From Scatophagus argus (Eukaryota; Chordata; Actinopteri; Scatophagidae): a stretch of 64,000 nucleotides of DNA. The notes below the pieces were generated by a model that ran no database searches, was not told the DNA's origin, and saw only the letters and a list, made by a program, of their open reading frames with translations. Of this stretch, positions 24,095 through 36,730 are shown one piece after another. How positions within the stretch are numbered: position 1 is the first letter of the stretch; each line of letters begins with the position of its first letter. The position numbers and the translations under genes were made by a program. Location of the stretch: the NCBI RefSeq assembly GCF_020382885.2, contig NC_058506.1, positions 12,626,318 to 12,690,317 on the forward strand, given 5' to 3'.

Positions 24095-24550
24095 GTTGGC
24101 ACTGTACAGTTCTACAAACCAGCTATTATGTTGAAACTTTGCACATTTCTTTACAATTCAGTTTTCAAATTTAGGTTATCACAACACTGTGCTTAATGTC
24201 TGGTCAGGATCACGTTCTGCCTTAAAATATCTGCTTTTGTTGCTACAAACACGACTTGAAATTCTCCTGACGTCTCAATCAAAATATCTTTTTTTGATGC
24301 CACAAAGTGGCTATAGAAAGTTGTTGAAATTAAAAAATTGTTTGTTGGTACCTTGAAGTGGTCTCACACAGTGGTTTCTTGCTCATCAACCGCTGCGCCC
24401 AAGTGTCATGCAACCATTAAGAACATCAGCTCATAAACATGTAATCTGATATGACACAATGTTGTAGAAATGCTGATGTGATATCAGGTATGAAATAGGT
24501 ATGAAACGTACAAAACCAATCCATAGTTTACAGAAATGTACAGTGCCAAC
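24095..24550. mobile_element. 456-bp non-autonomous element with terminal inverted repeats
   Basis: The left end reads GTTGGCACTGTACAGTTCTAC. The right end is its imperfect complement (TGTACAGTGCCAAC), with the first 14 bases matching perfectly. The interior is AT-rich with no coding capacity, typical of a MITE. I could not identify a clear target-site duplication, so the superfamily is undetermined. Confidence 0.65.
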
Positions 24551-27500
24551 GTTTTCCGGTAGCTACGAGGCTGCCGAGGTGATTGTGTTTCCATGGGTAA
24601 CAGCAGCTGAACTCTGCCTCCACTCTGCATGATCAAGCAAATGTACGTGCAAGTCTAAATTTATATAAATGGGTTTTTTTATCCCGCTTTGATGTGAGTC
24701 CATCAGAGAAGAGGGAAAGTCTTCATGACTAACGTGCATTTGGAGCAGTATCAAACACGTGTAGCTGAAACTCAGCTTAGTGAAGTCTGAAGCAGAGAAA
24801 ATCTGAGTCCAAAGGCTATGAAGTTCCTCTGAGAGATGTAAGAGCATCAGCTGGGAATTTTGAGTCTGGTCAGGTTAATTATTGTTACCCTGTGCTGTAA
24901 AAGCTGTGTGATGGTTAATGTAGCTTTAATCATTTTTTATTTTTTTTTATTTTAGTTTTTATTAATTTTTCCAAACATCCACTCCCAGTCTTTTGAAGAT
25001 CAATCTGTGACGTGAGCAGTCCTGGTGAAATTATTGTAGTGATTAATGGCTGTGGTGATTACTTACTAATTTGTTCTATATAAAGTCTATGTCAAGGGTT
25101 TTAGTATACAGCTTGTGTTTTATGTTCATTTCATGTTCAGCTCATGTGCACTTTATACTGCATGAACTATTTTTTTACAGCTGGAACAAAACACACAACG
25201 TTTAAGCTGAACGTTTAATCTTCATTTGTTGAGTGATGGCAATAGATTCTGCAGACACAGCTATTGTCTCGCTTAGATGTCACTTGTGGAGTCTTGTCCC
25301 TTGTTTGCTTACAAAATAAGCGTGTCTTCATATGCTTTGATGTTCCCCTATGCATGGTATACATGCGTGGACCAAAATATGCGAGTGCAAGTTTGAGCTT
25401 TGGCAGTGGGCATTCAGGTTATTTAAAGCATATTCAACCATGTTTTCTTTGTATTGTGGCAGCAGGGAGCCATGTGGTGAAAGCTTAGATACTGAACTCA
25501 GAGGTGCAGTCATGTCATGTAGGATATATTTAGATAGATCCCTCGGGGGGGCTCAGTAATAGCGTTGGCCATATTGTACTATTTCATAAGCATTTCATAT
25601 AACATCAGCAATAAAACACTTGTGCTTTGCTCAGTTTGGTCCATCTTTAGATTAAGTGAATTATTTGCTTTGGTCATTTGGACGCTGCATATCCCTGCCT
25701 GACTTCCATCCATGAAATTCAGATTTTTATGGCGATACAGAGATTTTCTTATTGCTGCTTGAATACATGATAAGCTGTGATGTAAAACGCCAAAGAAGAT
25801 GTTCAGCATACCAGTGTATGCTGCTACCAGCACTGACATTTCCCCGTGTGTGACAGTGGAGCAGGAAGGCTATTGTTCTAAATACAACTGAGGGCGAGAT
25901 TAGTTACACTCGCTGATCTGTTAAAACAATGCACTATTGATGTTCCTGTGTTCACTGTCTTGATAGAAATCTTTGAACCATTCATGTGTTGGTTCATTAA
26001 TTCGTGAAGGACACACACTCTCCTTTGTATGAGCCCTGTGTGTATGTCCACAGCACTTGCACCGAAAGGTTTTGTTAGTATGAAAACATACCATAAAACT
26101 GAAGCCTCCTCCGCCTATCACTCTTTCTCATGACTAGAAATTAGAGTACCGAAGGTGGTGTGAAGTTGGTCATAGCTTTTCACGACTGGGGAAAAAAGCG
26201 TGCCCAGCAAATATTAGTGTGTTTACGGCTGTGGAACAACAAGCAACATATTTAGGAATCCACAGGGCAAAGAAGGGCAGATGAATGCAAAACTTGTAAT
26301 TTAGCCATGAACTGTGATTAATGATGATGTGTTGGGGCACTCAGCGTCTGAATGCTATTCCGGGATCAAATTAAAACTGCAAAAACCACTTATAATCAGC
26401 TTTAATCAAACCTCTGTAAAAAAACCCAAAAAACCCTGCCATCATGCCGTAAGTGCAGTCAGGCAAAAGGGGAAAGCAACAGATTTGATATCTGAAGGCT
26501 TCTGACTGAACTCTGTCAGTGTCTGCGTATGGGGAAATCCTGATTTGTTGCTTGTGTTGTGTCCGTATTTTTTTCCATTGACATGCCGCTTCAGTGCCAA
26601 TGAGTTGTGTGCACCTGTGTGTGTGTGTGTGTGTGTTCATGTGTGCTTGCGTGCTGGAGTGTGAGCCGTTTGTTAATATGTTGATGCAGGCGGTTCCTGT
26701 GACACATTCCTGCCCAGCCTGGCTCAGATCTGAAAAACTGATAATTTTAGCTGTGCTTATGTCACTCAGTCAGTCATGCTGTATGAAGAGAAGGTAGCGC
26801 TCCTTCTGTCATCCACTGCATCACCCTTGCCAGAGGACTATACATGATAAATGTGTGTGTTGTGACATGTTAGTCAGCAGAGAAGCCTCGCTGTTTTTTC
26901 CTGCTCTGCCATCACAGCAACAATCTGATAATAAGACAAGCAGTGTTGAATGTTGATTTTGAGGACTTGTTGGACTGCACTGAATTATGTTTGAGTTTCT
27001 GTTATTTTGTCCACCCTGAGTGCAGTTTAGTTCTCATGGTTCATGTGCAGAGATTGACAGACGCGAAAATCAGAAATCTGCTGACTTATCAGTATGACGA
27101 ACAAATGATGGCATTTGGAGTAACCTCATTTCAATGAATTTTCACCGTGTTAGGAATCTGAACTGTTCAGAGACTGGGTTTCTCATGATGTCTGGTTAAA
27201 ATGAGCAACTAGCAGACTTTCACACTGAGTCAGGCTATTCTGCTCCTTGCAGCCAGAGAGAAAGGAAAAATCAAATGGTCATGGTCAAAAAATACAGTAG
27301 TATTTTATCTCTGGCATCCTTCACCATGTTTGATTTTGTGTGTGTGTGTGTGTTTCTGTGATGAGAGGGGCATGTAAGCAAAATGCCCACAGCGAAGTGC
27401 TTTTATTCTCCTGTTGTGATTGTTCAGCTTGATTTCTGGATATTTGGCTCTTACATAAACCACTTTTTTTCTACAAGCATCCGGCTGATAACACACATTT

Positions 27501-30500
27501 AAACATCCCAAATATCTTTATAGATAAATACAAAGATACGGGGGCCTGTTCATCTTAAACCTACCTGAAACATCACTGTGGTCGGGGCACCCTGTGACAT
27601 GAAGCTGTTTATGTTAATATATGTTTAGCCGAAGGCGTCTATTTCCTCGGTTATTTAAAGAAACAAATTATTTCAGGATCAGCTCCTCTACCCCATGGCA
27701 CATGCTCCCCTTTCTCTGAAATAATTTTCTGAGCTGGGAGAGGGAGGGGGTTTAGTTAGGATAAGAAAGACAGTGAAGAAACTGTGCATCATGTAATATT
27801 CCCTCTGAATGCATTTAACTTCAAAATATTTGAATATACGCTTTAAATGGATTATATACTATGTTTATTTCTTGTGCTCATGCTGTTGTGTACAGGCTTA
27901 TGACTGCCCATGCAAATTCTGTTGATGTTCAGTGTAGAACACATGCAAGAATAATAACTGTCAAGTGTTTGATATTCAGTACAAATGAGAGTAGAAAGAG
28001 AAGAGATTGCCTTTCTCCCCCCCTTCCCACCCACCCACAAATTTGGTTCAATATCAAGAGGCTGTGACAGTTTGAGAGTGTGCACATATTGGCGTACTGG
28101 TACTCAGGTACTCTCATGTACATAGAGATGCGAAGGGGCCTGTATCTTCCTATCTGAGCTGCTCGTGTATCTATTTCTCAAGGCTCAGTGGAGATGAGCC
28201 GCTGTTCTGATGTCTGCCTCGGTGTTATTCATGTCAAGAATCTCTTGATGAAGTTCTGTGAGCGAACATGAGGGGAGATAAAATGTTTTGTGACTGCAGT
28301 GGTGACAGGAACACATTTTATTTATGGTTTCTTTTAGACATGTAAAGGAATTGAAATAGTATTTTTTCATTTATTCATTTGAGACACTTAACTCTCTAAA
28401 TTTACTTTACTTTGTAGCACTACTCTTATTTTTGTTGCTGTTGCTGTATTTACTTTTGAACTTAATAAAGGCAGCCATTTTTGCTCTGCCAGTGTGTTTT
28501 GTGTCAACATAAAGCAAATAATATTTGTATAAGTGGCACACGGTTTACACTCACGCACCTGCTTTCCCTGAGGCCAGCTGTGGTGCAGATACAGCTGGAT
28601 AACTGCCACAGCATTTGAAAGGAAGCATCAGTATTTTCTTTTCAACCCATCAATCAATCGGTGGTTTGCACACGCACAGTAGACCTGTTGAGCTGCCAGT
28701 AACAAGACTGTTTCTTACAGGAGCACAGTCTCAAATGTCTGCGCAGCCCTATAATTTATCTGTATGGTGTATTTATGATGTATTTGCATATTTATATACA
28801 ATAGCAACCACACATGCTGATAATTCCTTCATGAACCTTGATAGTTGTGTCAACATTATACAGGTACGACTTTCTATTTTCTTCTTCCGTTCTTAAATGT
28901 GCAAGTTCTTACATGTGCAGGCATCCACTGAAAGACACAGTAATCCCTAGGATGTGATTGCAATGCTTTGGCATGCTAATGCTATGGTAAGCATACATGA
29001 TAGCATGTACAAATAAATCTCAAATGTTTACTATGTGTATTAGAGGTACTGAAGGGACAAAGAGAGAGAGAGAGAGAGAGAGAGATGAGGCACAGGCTCA
29101 TGTAATGTTTGGCATGTGCATCCTTCTCAAGTGTTTCTGAGTCATTACTATGCTGGTCATTTGAGGTTCCCTGTACTTTCTTCGCAGTGTGTGTGCAGCT
29201 CAGAGCACGTGCCTGCCAATGGTGTGAAGGGGATGAGAACTGATAGCTCTATATATAGAAGTATATGTATGTGGAGGCTTAAGACCGGACCCTGCAGGAG
29301 AATGGAGGCTCGCTGAGCATACTAACAAGGGATGTACAGACTGCTCCATACACGCCATATATTAGCCCTGGGTGTGTATTCTCATGGAGCAAATTAAAGT
29401 TTAAACCATCAGAGTCTGGTGTGTGTGTGTGTACGATCGGTGTAATTTGAGCAACAAGGGAGGAAATGGGAAGGTGGGCTACAGTGACTCACATTGAAAC
29501 AGCTGACTGACTTTGTGTGTGTGCGCATGTGTGATTAACGTACTGTAAGTGTTCGGTAAGATTACTTTGGGATGTAGTTAGTTACTGAACACAATTTGCA
29601 TGACACTTATCATCATTAGTTAAGTAATCTACTGAGTTACAAAAATGAAATTGAATCTGATCACTTTTAGGTTTGACTTTTCGGTGCAATAATTCCTTTT
29701 GTTCTTCTCAAAACATTTTCAATGCAAATACAATGTATTTTGCATATTGAGCATCTACATTTGGTCAAATCAAAACTACTCTCACAGTGCTGACAGATGT
29801 GCTCTGTGGTCACAACATGTGTGACACTCTTTCTTTTTGTCGAACTTTTGGATGCTGCTGTTTTTTGTTAGTCACAGTGAATTTTGCTCTTGTAACGCAA
29901 GAGGAGCGTGTGTTTAAAATGTTCCATCTGCGGTTTTCACTGTAAACAAAAATGATTAAATCTCAGTGCTTTTCATGAGTTATTTGAACATTGGTTATCC
30001 TGAAAAAAAATTTCATATTTTAAAGACAAAGATAATCAAAATTGTAATCAAGAAATCCTTGACAATATAATTATAATCTAATTACACATTTTTCTAATGT
30101 AATCTATGCTGATTATAGTTCTTATTTTTTGTGAATTTATTACATATTCCTGATTACATGTAATTTGTTACCCAACTCTGTGTATTGTTAATCTCCGTTT
30201 CCTCATCCTCCTCATCACTTTTCCTCCTTATTCTTGAGTCCTTTTCTCCCTTCCTTCCCCCTCTTTCTCCTCCTCCACATCTTTCATACTTCATTTCGTC
30301 CATGCAGACCAATCATGAGGTTTCAGAACACAGCATGCAGTGGCAGGAGGATGGTACATCATGTAGGGAGAGCACATGAAACGCAAGATAAAGCACAAAA
30401 AAAATAACAAGGCATCAGGTGTGCAGCACTGAGTGCATTATTGGCTGCAGGAAAGCACAGCAGCACTCTTAACCCTCGTTACTCACTCACAGAACCTTTC

Positions 30501-32095
30501 TCGTCACGTTATTTGTCAGGTGACTTGCACAAGGCACAGAGTAACAAATGCTTGAAGCTTGAAGTGGATCTTGATTTTCTTGTTGGATTTCCTGGAGAAC
30601 ATCATGAGCATTACTGTTATTGTTCTGCCTCTTACTGACCCTGGGGCAGAACGGTTTCTTTAGGTTGTTGATGTTGCACAATAGGCTCAGAGGTAACTGC
30701 AGCAGCATGTTTGTTTCTATTGTACAACTCACGCTAAAGTTCAGGGCACTAATTCTAATTATTATTCATGTTGACCTTTTTGTATACATGAAACTGCTCA
30801 CAACAAGGTCTGTTGATTATTCAGACATGATCAAAATGTCCCCTACTCAATATATTGACATAAAAAAAAATCTAAATAAATAAAACTGTTAAGCTGCAAT
30901 AGCCAACCATGCACAATCATCTTAAATAACAATTAACAAATGTAATCATAATGACAGTAAAATAGTTAGTCTTGATAAACTGACATTAATATTTCTCTTG
31001 ATTATAGCATTATAGTGCAGGCTACTGCAGCTCTGTGTGTGGTGTCGCTGGGTAGGTACATTCAACGTCTGCACCATTTTTGTATAAATATATTAAAATC
31101 TGTAAAATGAGCATTACACAGGCTAGGTGACCATTATTATTATTATTATGATTGTTGTTGTTGTCATTTAAAAAAAAACATTCATCTCAAGTGTAAATTT
31201 TTAAATATTTTAGAATGACAGAAAATGAGTTTTCTGATTATCTGTAGTCTGTTGGGACTGTACAGAACTCACATAACGTTATACGTTTTAGTTTCAGGAG
31301 CCTTGCTGCTGCTGCCACTGGTGGTTCATCTTCCTCTCGTTTAATAACTGCAGGAGTCGCATATTGTGATAAACTGTCGTTTCAGCAGAACACGTAGCGA
31401 TAAACCAATAACGCTGTGGAGTGCTCACTGCAGGGATAACAACAGTCTGCCCACACTGGAGTGCTGCATTTTGTATATTGGTCAGATAGCCTGTCTTTAA
31501 CTACTTGGAAAACAGGACATCCTGTTAGATTGCTCTGTATGTCTTGCAAGGACAAGCATCAGATCTTGTAATTTTACTGTCAGGTTGTCCAAGCGTGATT
31601 GTTTATCAGGTATGAAAAGTTTTGTAACTGCAACAGTTCCTACAATGGTTCCTAAAATCAATGGAAGTGCTTTAGAGGCAAGAACAGTGCCACGTTGGTC
31701 TGTATGGAGGAGTCAAGAATACATTTGTTGCAGGCAGATAACGATATGTCATTCTTTGAGTGGTATTTTCATCCTCTTATCCTCTACTTCCTGTAACAGT
31801 CACCACAGCAGCCTGGCCTGTGAGTTTAGGATGATGGGGATTTTTTTTTTTTTTTTTGGAAAGGTGTGCGTGGGCGTGTAGGAAGCAGAGCCGGAAGCGA
31901 GGGAGGAGAGGTGACTGGACTCAATCCGCACAGATTAACTGTAGATGGATGTTTTTGTCAGAGAAGCCTCACCCCTTGCACCAGATTAAACTCTGACCAC
32001 TTCGTAAGGACAGGGCAGTTAAAGGATTGGATGCAAAATCATCCTGTGACAAGATACTTTACTTGACATTCAAAATGATAATCCCATTTTCAGTA
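24551..32095. other. Non-coding interval, second part
   Basis: No exon is supported. Short simple repeats occur: (GT)n near 26617-26636 and 27338-27353, (GA)n at 29061-29085, (GT)n near 29418-29431, TTA-rich sequence near 31136-31150 and a T run near 31845-31858. Open frames here are short and unlike known proteins. Confidence 0.45.
29061..29085 (+). repeat. (GA)n microsatellite
   Basis: Twelve GA units in non-coding sequence. Confidence 0.9.
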
Positions 32096-32521
32096 TTAAA
32101 GACAGGACAGTTCACCCCAAAATCAAAAGTTCCTAATTTTACCTCTTACATGTGGAGCTATTTATCCATTCAGATAATGTTTACATCCTCCCTGCCAGTG
32201 ATACAGTGTAGGTTGCAAGAACATGTCTCCTACATGAAACTGCTCACGAGATCCTTCTCCGAACTGTGGCCACAAAGTTGGAAGCATAACATTGTCCAAA
32301 ATGTCTTGGTGTGCTGAAGCATTAAGATTTCCCTTCACTGGAAGTAAGGGGTCAAGCCCACCCCCTGAAAAACAGCCCCATAAAGAAGTGTGTCTAGATA
32401 CTTTTGTCTATATAGTATATTTCTAAAACTCACACCAAAACTAAACAATATAGATGGATAAATAGCACTACAGGTAATGGGATATATGTATTTTTGATTT
32501 GGGGTTTAACTGTTCCTTTAA
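32096..32521. mobile_element. TTAA-flanked inverted-repeat element carrying a nested Tc1/mariner fragment
   Basis: The left end has TTAA (32096-32099) followed by a terminal repeat containing ACAGTTCACCCCAAAATCAA. The right end has the imperfect complement (TTGATTTGGGGTTTAACTGT) and closes with TTAA at 32518-32521. TTAA duplication with repeats of about 30 bp is the hallmark of piggyBac-type or similar MITEs. The middle (about 32243-32418) belongs to a different family, described next, so one element has inserted into the other or they form a chimera. Confidence 0.6.
32243..32418 (-). mobile_element. Tc1/mariner-like fragment, inverted
   Basis: Read on the - strand it encodes a stretch like ASAHQDILDNVMLPTLWPQF, the Tc1 transposase segment just before the second catalytic Asp. 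It contains the same CACCAAGACATTTTGGACAA-type sequence as the fragment at 50350 on the + strand. The 3' side ends ACTTTTGTCTATATAGT, a Tc1-like terminus. Most of the element is missing. Confidence 0.6.
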
Positions 32522-33017
32522 GAGTCTTTCTTAATCCATGTGTAATTTGATACTATAATACTAGATGGAGAGGCACATGTTCCAAATTCTCATTTTAAGT
32601 TTTTTTTTTTTTTTTTTTTGAAGATGACATCATGAATTATATAACTGTGTTTTGCCCAGCGTGTGTGTGTGTGTGTGTATTACTGGCTAAGTAATGATGT
32701 ATTTCTTCAAAGCTGTAACTGGAGCCCAGCTGAGCCAAACATTTAAATGATTGTCACCCATCAGCTGTTCCTTCTGATCATCATTAGAGTGTGCACAACA
32801 TTTCACATTTTTTTCAAAAAATCACATAGCAGATTAAGGACTAATTTGCAATATGTTCCTGGATTGAAGACGGTGGTCTTTCCAACCAGACAGTTGACAG
32901 ATGGACTTTCCTTCTCCTTGTGTGTTTCAGACCTCTTTACTATTCACTCCCTCTGGCCAGCACAGAATTTTTGGCCCATGATGCAATCCCTCATCCCTGC
33001 TAGTTTAAGTTTCCTAG

Positions 33018-33370
33018 CCAATCAGAGTGCGGCAGTAGGAGGGTACCCAGCAGCTCATGCTCGCAAACAGCACTGACAGTAGGAGGGACTTTAAATTCAC
33101 AGTGCTGCCGTCTGTTTTCATCCCAGCTCAGCCTTTTCCTGTGTGTGTGTATGTGTGTGTGTGTGAGTGTGTATGTGCTGGAAAAGTGAAAAGTTAGGGA
33201 AGGAAAAGGAAGAGTGGTCAGCAGGTCTGCAGGGAAAGAAGAAGGGGGAAGTGGGCGTGCATGTGTGAGTCAGGGTGTGTGCTGATTCTTCAGCGTTGCA
33301 CTGATTTTACTGAGAGCTGCCATGGAGTCTTCTGGACTGCTCTACTCCACTTCTCCACTTCTAACAGCAG
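33018..33370 (+). promoter_or_regulatory. Candidate proximal promoter and 5' exon of trim3
   Basis: A CCAAT box (33018-33022, AGCCAATCAGAG) lies about 70 bp upstream of a TATA-like TTTAAAT (33090-33096). A purine-rich leader then leads to a donor at 33371 (AGCAG then gtagtc). The leader contains an ATG in strong context (GCCATGG, ATG at 33322). Spliced to the trim3 exon at 36701 it would give a 17-codon upstream ORF whose TAA is formed at the junction. Spacing and strand fit trim3, but no transcript data are available. Confidence 0.4.
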
Positions 33371-35065
33371 GTAGTCTTTCTGTCAGCTCTCTATGAGTTT
33401 TTCCTCTTATACGACTTTGTGATTATCTGCTCAGCTGTTACTAGAGTGTGTGAGGAGTGTGTGAGTTTGTGTGTTTGTCCAAGCTGTCAGCACACATTCA
33501 GCTGTGCTGTACAGGTGACAGTGAGCCAAGAGCAGACGGGCTGATACTTTGAACGTATTCATTACTCCATCTCTCTTTCCCCTTGTACCTGCCCTCCTGT
33601 TGAACTGGGAAGAAGATGTTTAATTTCCTGTCTTGTCTACACCCTGTTTTTTTTTTTTTTTCCCAGCTCCATTCCCACGTGTGTGTGTTATAAGAGATAC
33701 ACATGAGCTGTGAGGATCCTATTGTAGAGCAGCAGCAGAGGTTTCAGTGTTGAATGAGACAAAGAAAACTGTTACTTTTGTATTCAGTAAAGCCAGTAGT
33801 GAATAGACTCATTGTGTTTGAACTCCATGGGTGTTAGCTTGTTGTCACACACACAAACATCCTGCACTTAAACACACACACACACACACACAATTAGTTA
33901 CACATGCAAACGCTGTAATCCTGAGAGTTTAGGGAATTTGTCAGGCTAAGGTCACCAGCAACATTACTGCTCTTATTAGTGTGCATACTGTATACTGTAA
34001 TAGCCAGGACAATTATGACACAATTTATTTTGATGGTTTTAGCTGACAGGATGTATCCACTCCTAAATATTTTTTTGCCTGAGCCTGATTTTATTTCACC
34101 ATGCAGCTGATTCTGAGTCTGCATGTTTTCACTCATTTTTTTTCTTCAACTTGACAAGCCTGTCAAGTTAACTTGTCATGGTTACTTTGCAGCATCAAAA
34201 CTAAGCATTGTGGCCCACTTAGGAGTTTAAGTGGGCATGCGTTAAGTTGGGACCATGTCAAAGCAGTCTTTTAAATACATATAACTATGAACATCCACAT
34301 TAGCACCCTGCATGTGCATGCATGCATGACGATCACGTGTCTCTTGATGGAATGCATGCAGTTTCCATCAACTTAAACATAAACACAGTTCAAAGAAAAG
34401 TTTAAACTGCACGTTTTTATGTCATGAGACTGGCTCCTAACAGATGAGGTTTAGACATTTTTTTTTATCCCAGAAATAATACTTATTTGAGATTTACTGG
34501 GCTTCAGAGTAAAAATGTTTTAAAGCATAACCAAGAGTAAATAAATGGACACTCGGCTCTTCACTTTGCAGCAGTCCTAAGACCTCTGGTCTTATTTTAG
34601 GCTCACTGTCATTGCTTCCTCGCCTACCCACTAATACATGTCTAAATTTAGACAGACGTCATTACGGATGATATTAGTATCAGTGTGTTCTAGTACAGAA
34701 GGAGAATGGCAGGGAAGTGTGAGAACTGTACTGAAGTATACAGCACATCCTGTTGTTGATCTCTCTTTAGTTCTGTGTTCCACCGATTCAAGTTGCTTTT
34801 CACCAGGATTCAACAGAGACAACTGGATACTCTTGAAGTTCCAGTTCTGAGCACAGGATTTTTAGAGAACAATGCATATTTAGATTCAGATAAAACGTAA
34901 GCTACTTACTGGTAATCTTTTCCATCAGACACACTGCCTGTCCCTAAACAGGGTGCGAATGTGACGTGCTGTTTTCATAGCTGACAGCTTAAGAAGTGGC
35001 CTGTAGCAGGTCTAAAGTCTGTGTGTCACTGGGTCCTGCGTGCGCATACTTTTTACTTGCTACAT

Positions 35066-35290
35066 TTTGAGGACCAGAACAAATTTTTGACCAACAGAAT
35101 GAGGACATTTTTTGGAAACTAAGGACATTTTCTCTAAGACTTGATTTGAAGGGTTGGGTAAGAATTAGGTTTTGGTTAGTGTTGGTGTTATGGTTAGAGA
35201 CAGGCATTTACTTGTGATGGTTAAGATTAGGGTAAAGGGCCAGGGAATGCAGTTTGTCAAAAAGGGTCCTCACAAGGATAGAAGCACATG
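35066..35290. repeat. Dispersed fish repeat, GGTTAG-rich, with complementary ends
   Basis: It starts TTTTGAGGACCAGAAC and ends GGGTCCTCACAAGGATAGAAG, with a core rich in GGTTAG/TTAGGG-like words. The GAGGACC and GGTCCTC ends are complementary. I know this as a frequently dispersed pattern in teleost genomes but cannot name the family. Confidence 0.5.
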
Positions 35291-36700
35291 TATGTTGTAT
35301 GTGTGTTTGAGCGCACAGTAGGCAACAACTGACAATAGGGCATGAGCAGGGGTCGGACAGAGGGGATTGAGTGCTGCATTACATCCAGCGGTGACAGATG
35401 TGCAGACGGGGTAGAGTCTGATGGGGGATGATGATGATTATCAGTGTGTGTTTTTTGTGCACAAGTCCGTGTTTGCCCTTTTCAATGAGACTCTGAAATA
35501 TTTTGAAATGTTCATAACTACTATATATCTTAAGGTCAGGCATGTTTGTTTGAGACTCATGCTGCTATTCTCTCGTCCATGCAGTTTGTGTGAGTGTACG
35601 AGTGCATGTCTGTGTCTGATACATGAATAATACACATGTTGACCTACTGAGAAAATGTGGCTGGACTACATTGCTGGAGCGAGTTTGCAACACAGTGATA
35701 AAAATGGCATGCAGGGTATTTATCAGAGGTACAGATTTTAAGACTGAGGTTAAGTCAGGTAAAACTGTTTTCCAATACATTTTGTCATGGCTCCTTGTCA
35801 CTTTCATCACAAAATTAAAATAAATAAATAAATAAATAAGTCAGACTGGATGTCTTTCCATGTTTAACACTTGGTCCTCCAACTTCATTTATGCATAAAG
35901 CAATGAGAACAAGCTGCTGTTCTGCTGTTGTACCAGTAGTACATACAGCTGTAATTATTGTACCATATGTGTTTGTATACACTGATGAATGTGAAAGTGG
36001 GCCACACTGGAAACTGATTTGTGTTGCTAGGTAGAATATCCTTACCTTGCAAGCTGTACTTCCATAATGGGGGTCCTCTGGGGTTCTGGAGTTTTGCTGC
36101 TCTTTCAAATTGTCACTCACATGTATGCATTACCATTTATCTTGTGTTACTTAAAATGTTTGTATTCTAGATGTGGTTTAAATCAAATATTTTCTAACAT
36201 TTAATGTACATTTTAAACCAGTTCATAAACCCACTAAACATCAGAACACATCCTGTGCGATAGGAATGCATATTTTTATAATGTTTTTGTGTACCTGTGA
36301 GGTCAGCAGAGCTTGTTTTAATACATTTATTATAAAAGACTAATTGCTAATTTCTTTCATTTTCCTGCAAGTTGGGATGTTAATCAAAGGCCTTGCTCAT
36401 GGCCATACTAGTTTGACTACATTTGCTGCTGTCTGTGAACTCAAGACTGTTGCATGCTCCTGTTTCACACAGTTGTTATTCAGTAAGCTCTTGTCTGGTA
36501 TTAACCTAGAAACAACATCACAACAATGGACACATTTTTGTACTAATCAAGGAATTATACAGCTTTACTAACTTTGGTTCCTGGTGCCTTTTGTTGTAAA
36601 TCTGCTGCACATTAACAGGCCTGAAAATGATACTGCGAAAAAGCTTTTATGGACAAAACATAAGCAAATTTTCAGTGCATTTATCTTTGTCTCTCTACAG

Positions 36701-36730
36701 GTTAACTGCTGTCATTGTTCGTGGCTTTAA
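36701..36730 (+). promoter_or_regulatory. 5' UTR part of the first coding trim3 exon
   Basis: A CTCTCTACAG acceptor ends at 36700, so the initiator exon is internal and trim3 must have at least one upstream non-coding exon. The 30-nt leader has a TTAA at its start and no upstream ATG of its own. Confidence 0.7.

Noticed and set aside
26594-26797. Cys/Val-rich + strand frame
   Set aside because: Translated (GT)n microsatellite.
31585-31881. 98-codon + strand frame
   Set aside because: It ends in a T-run translated as poly-Phe, with no domain or splice context; judged chance.
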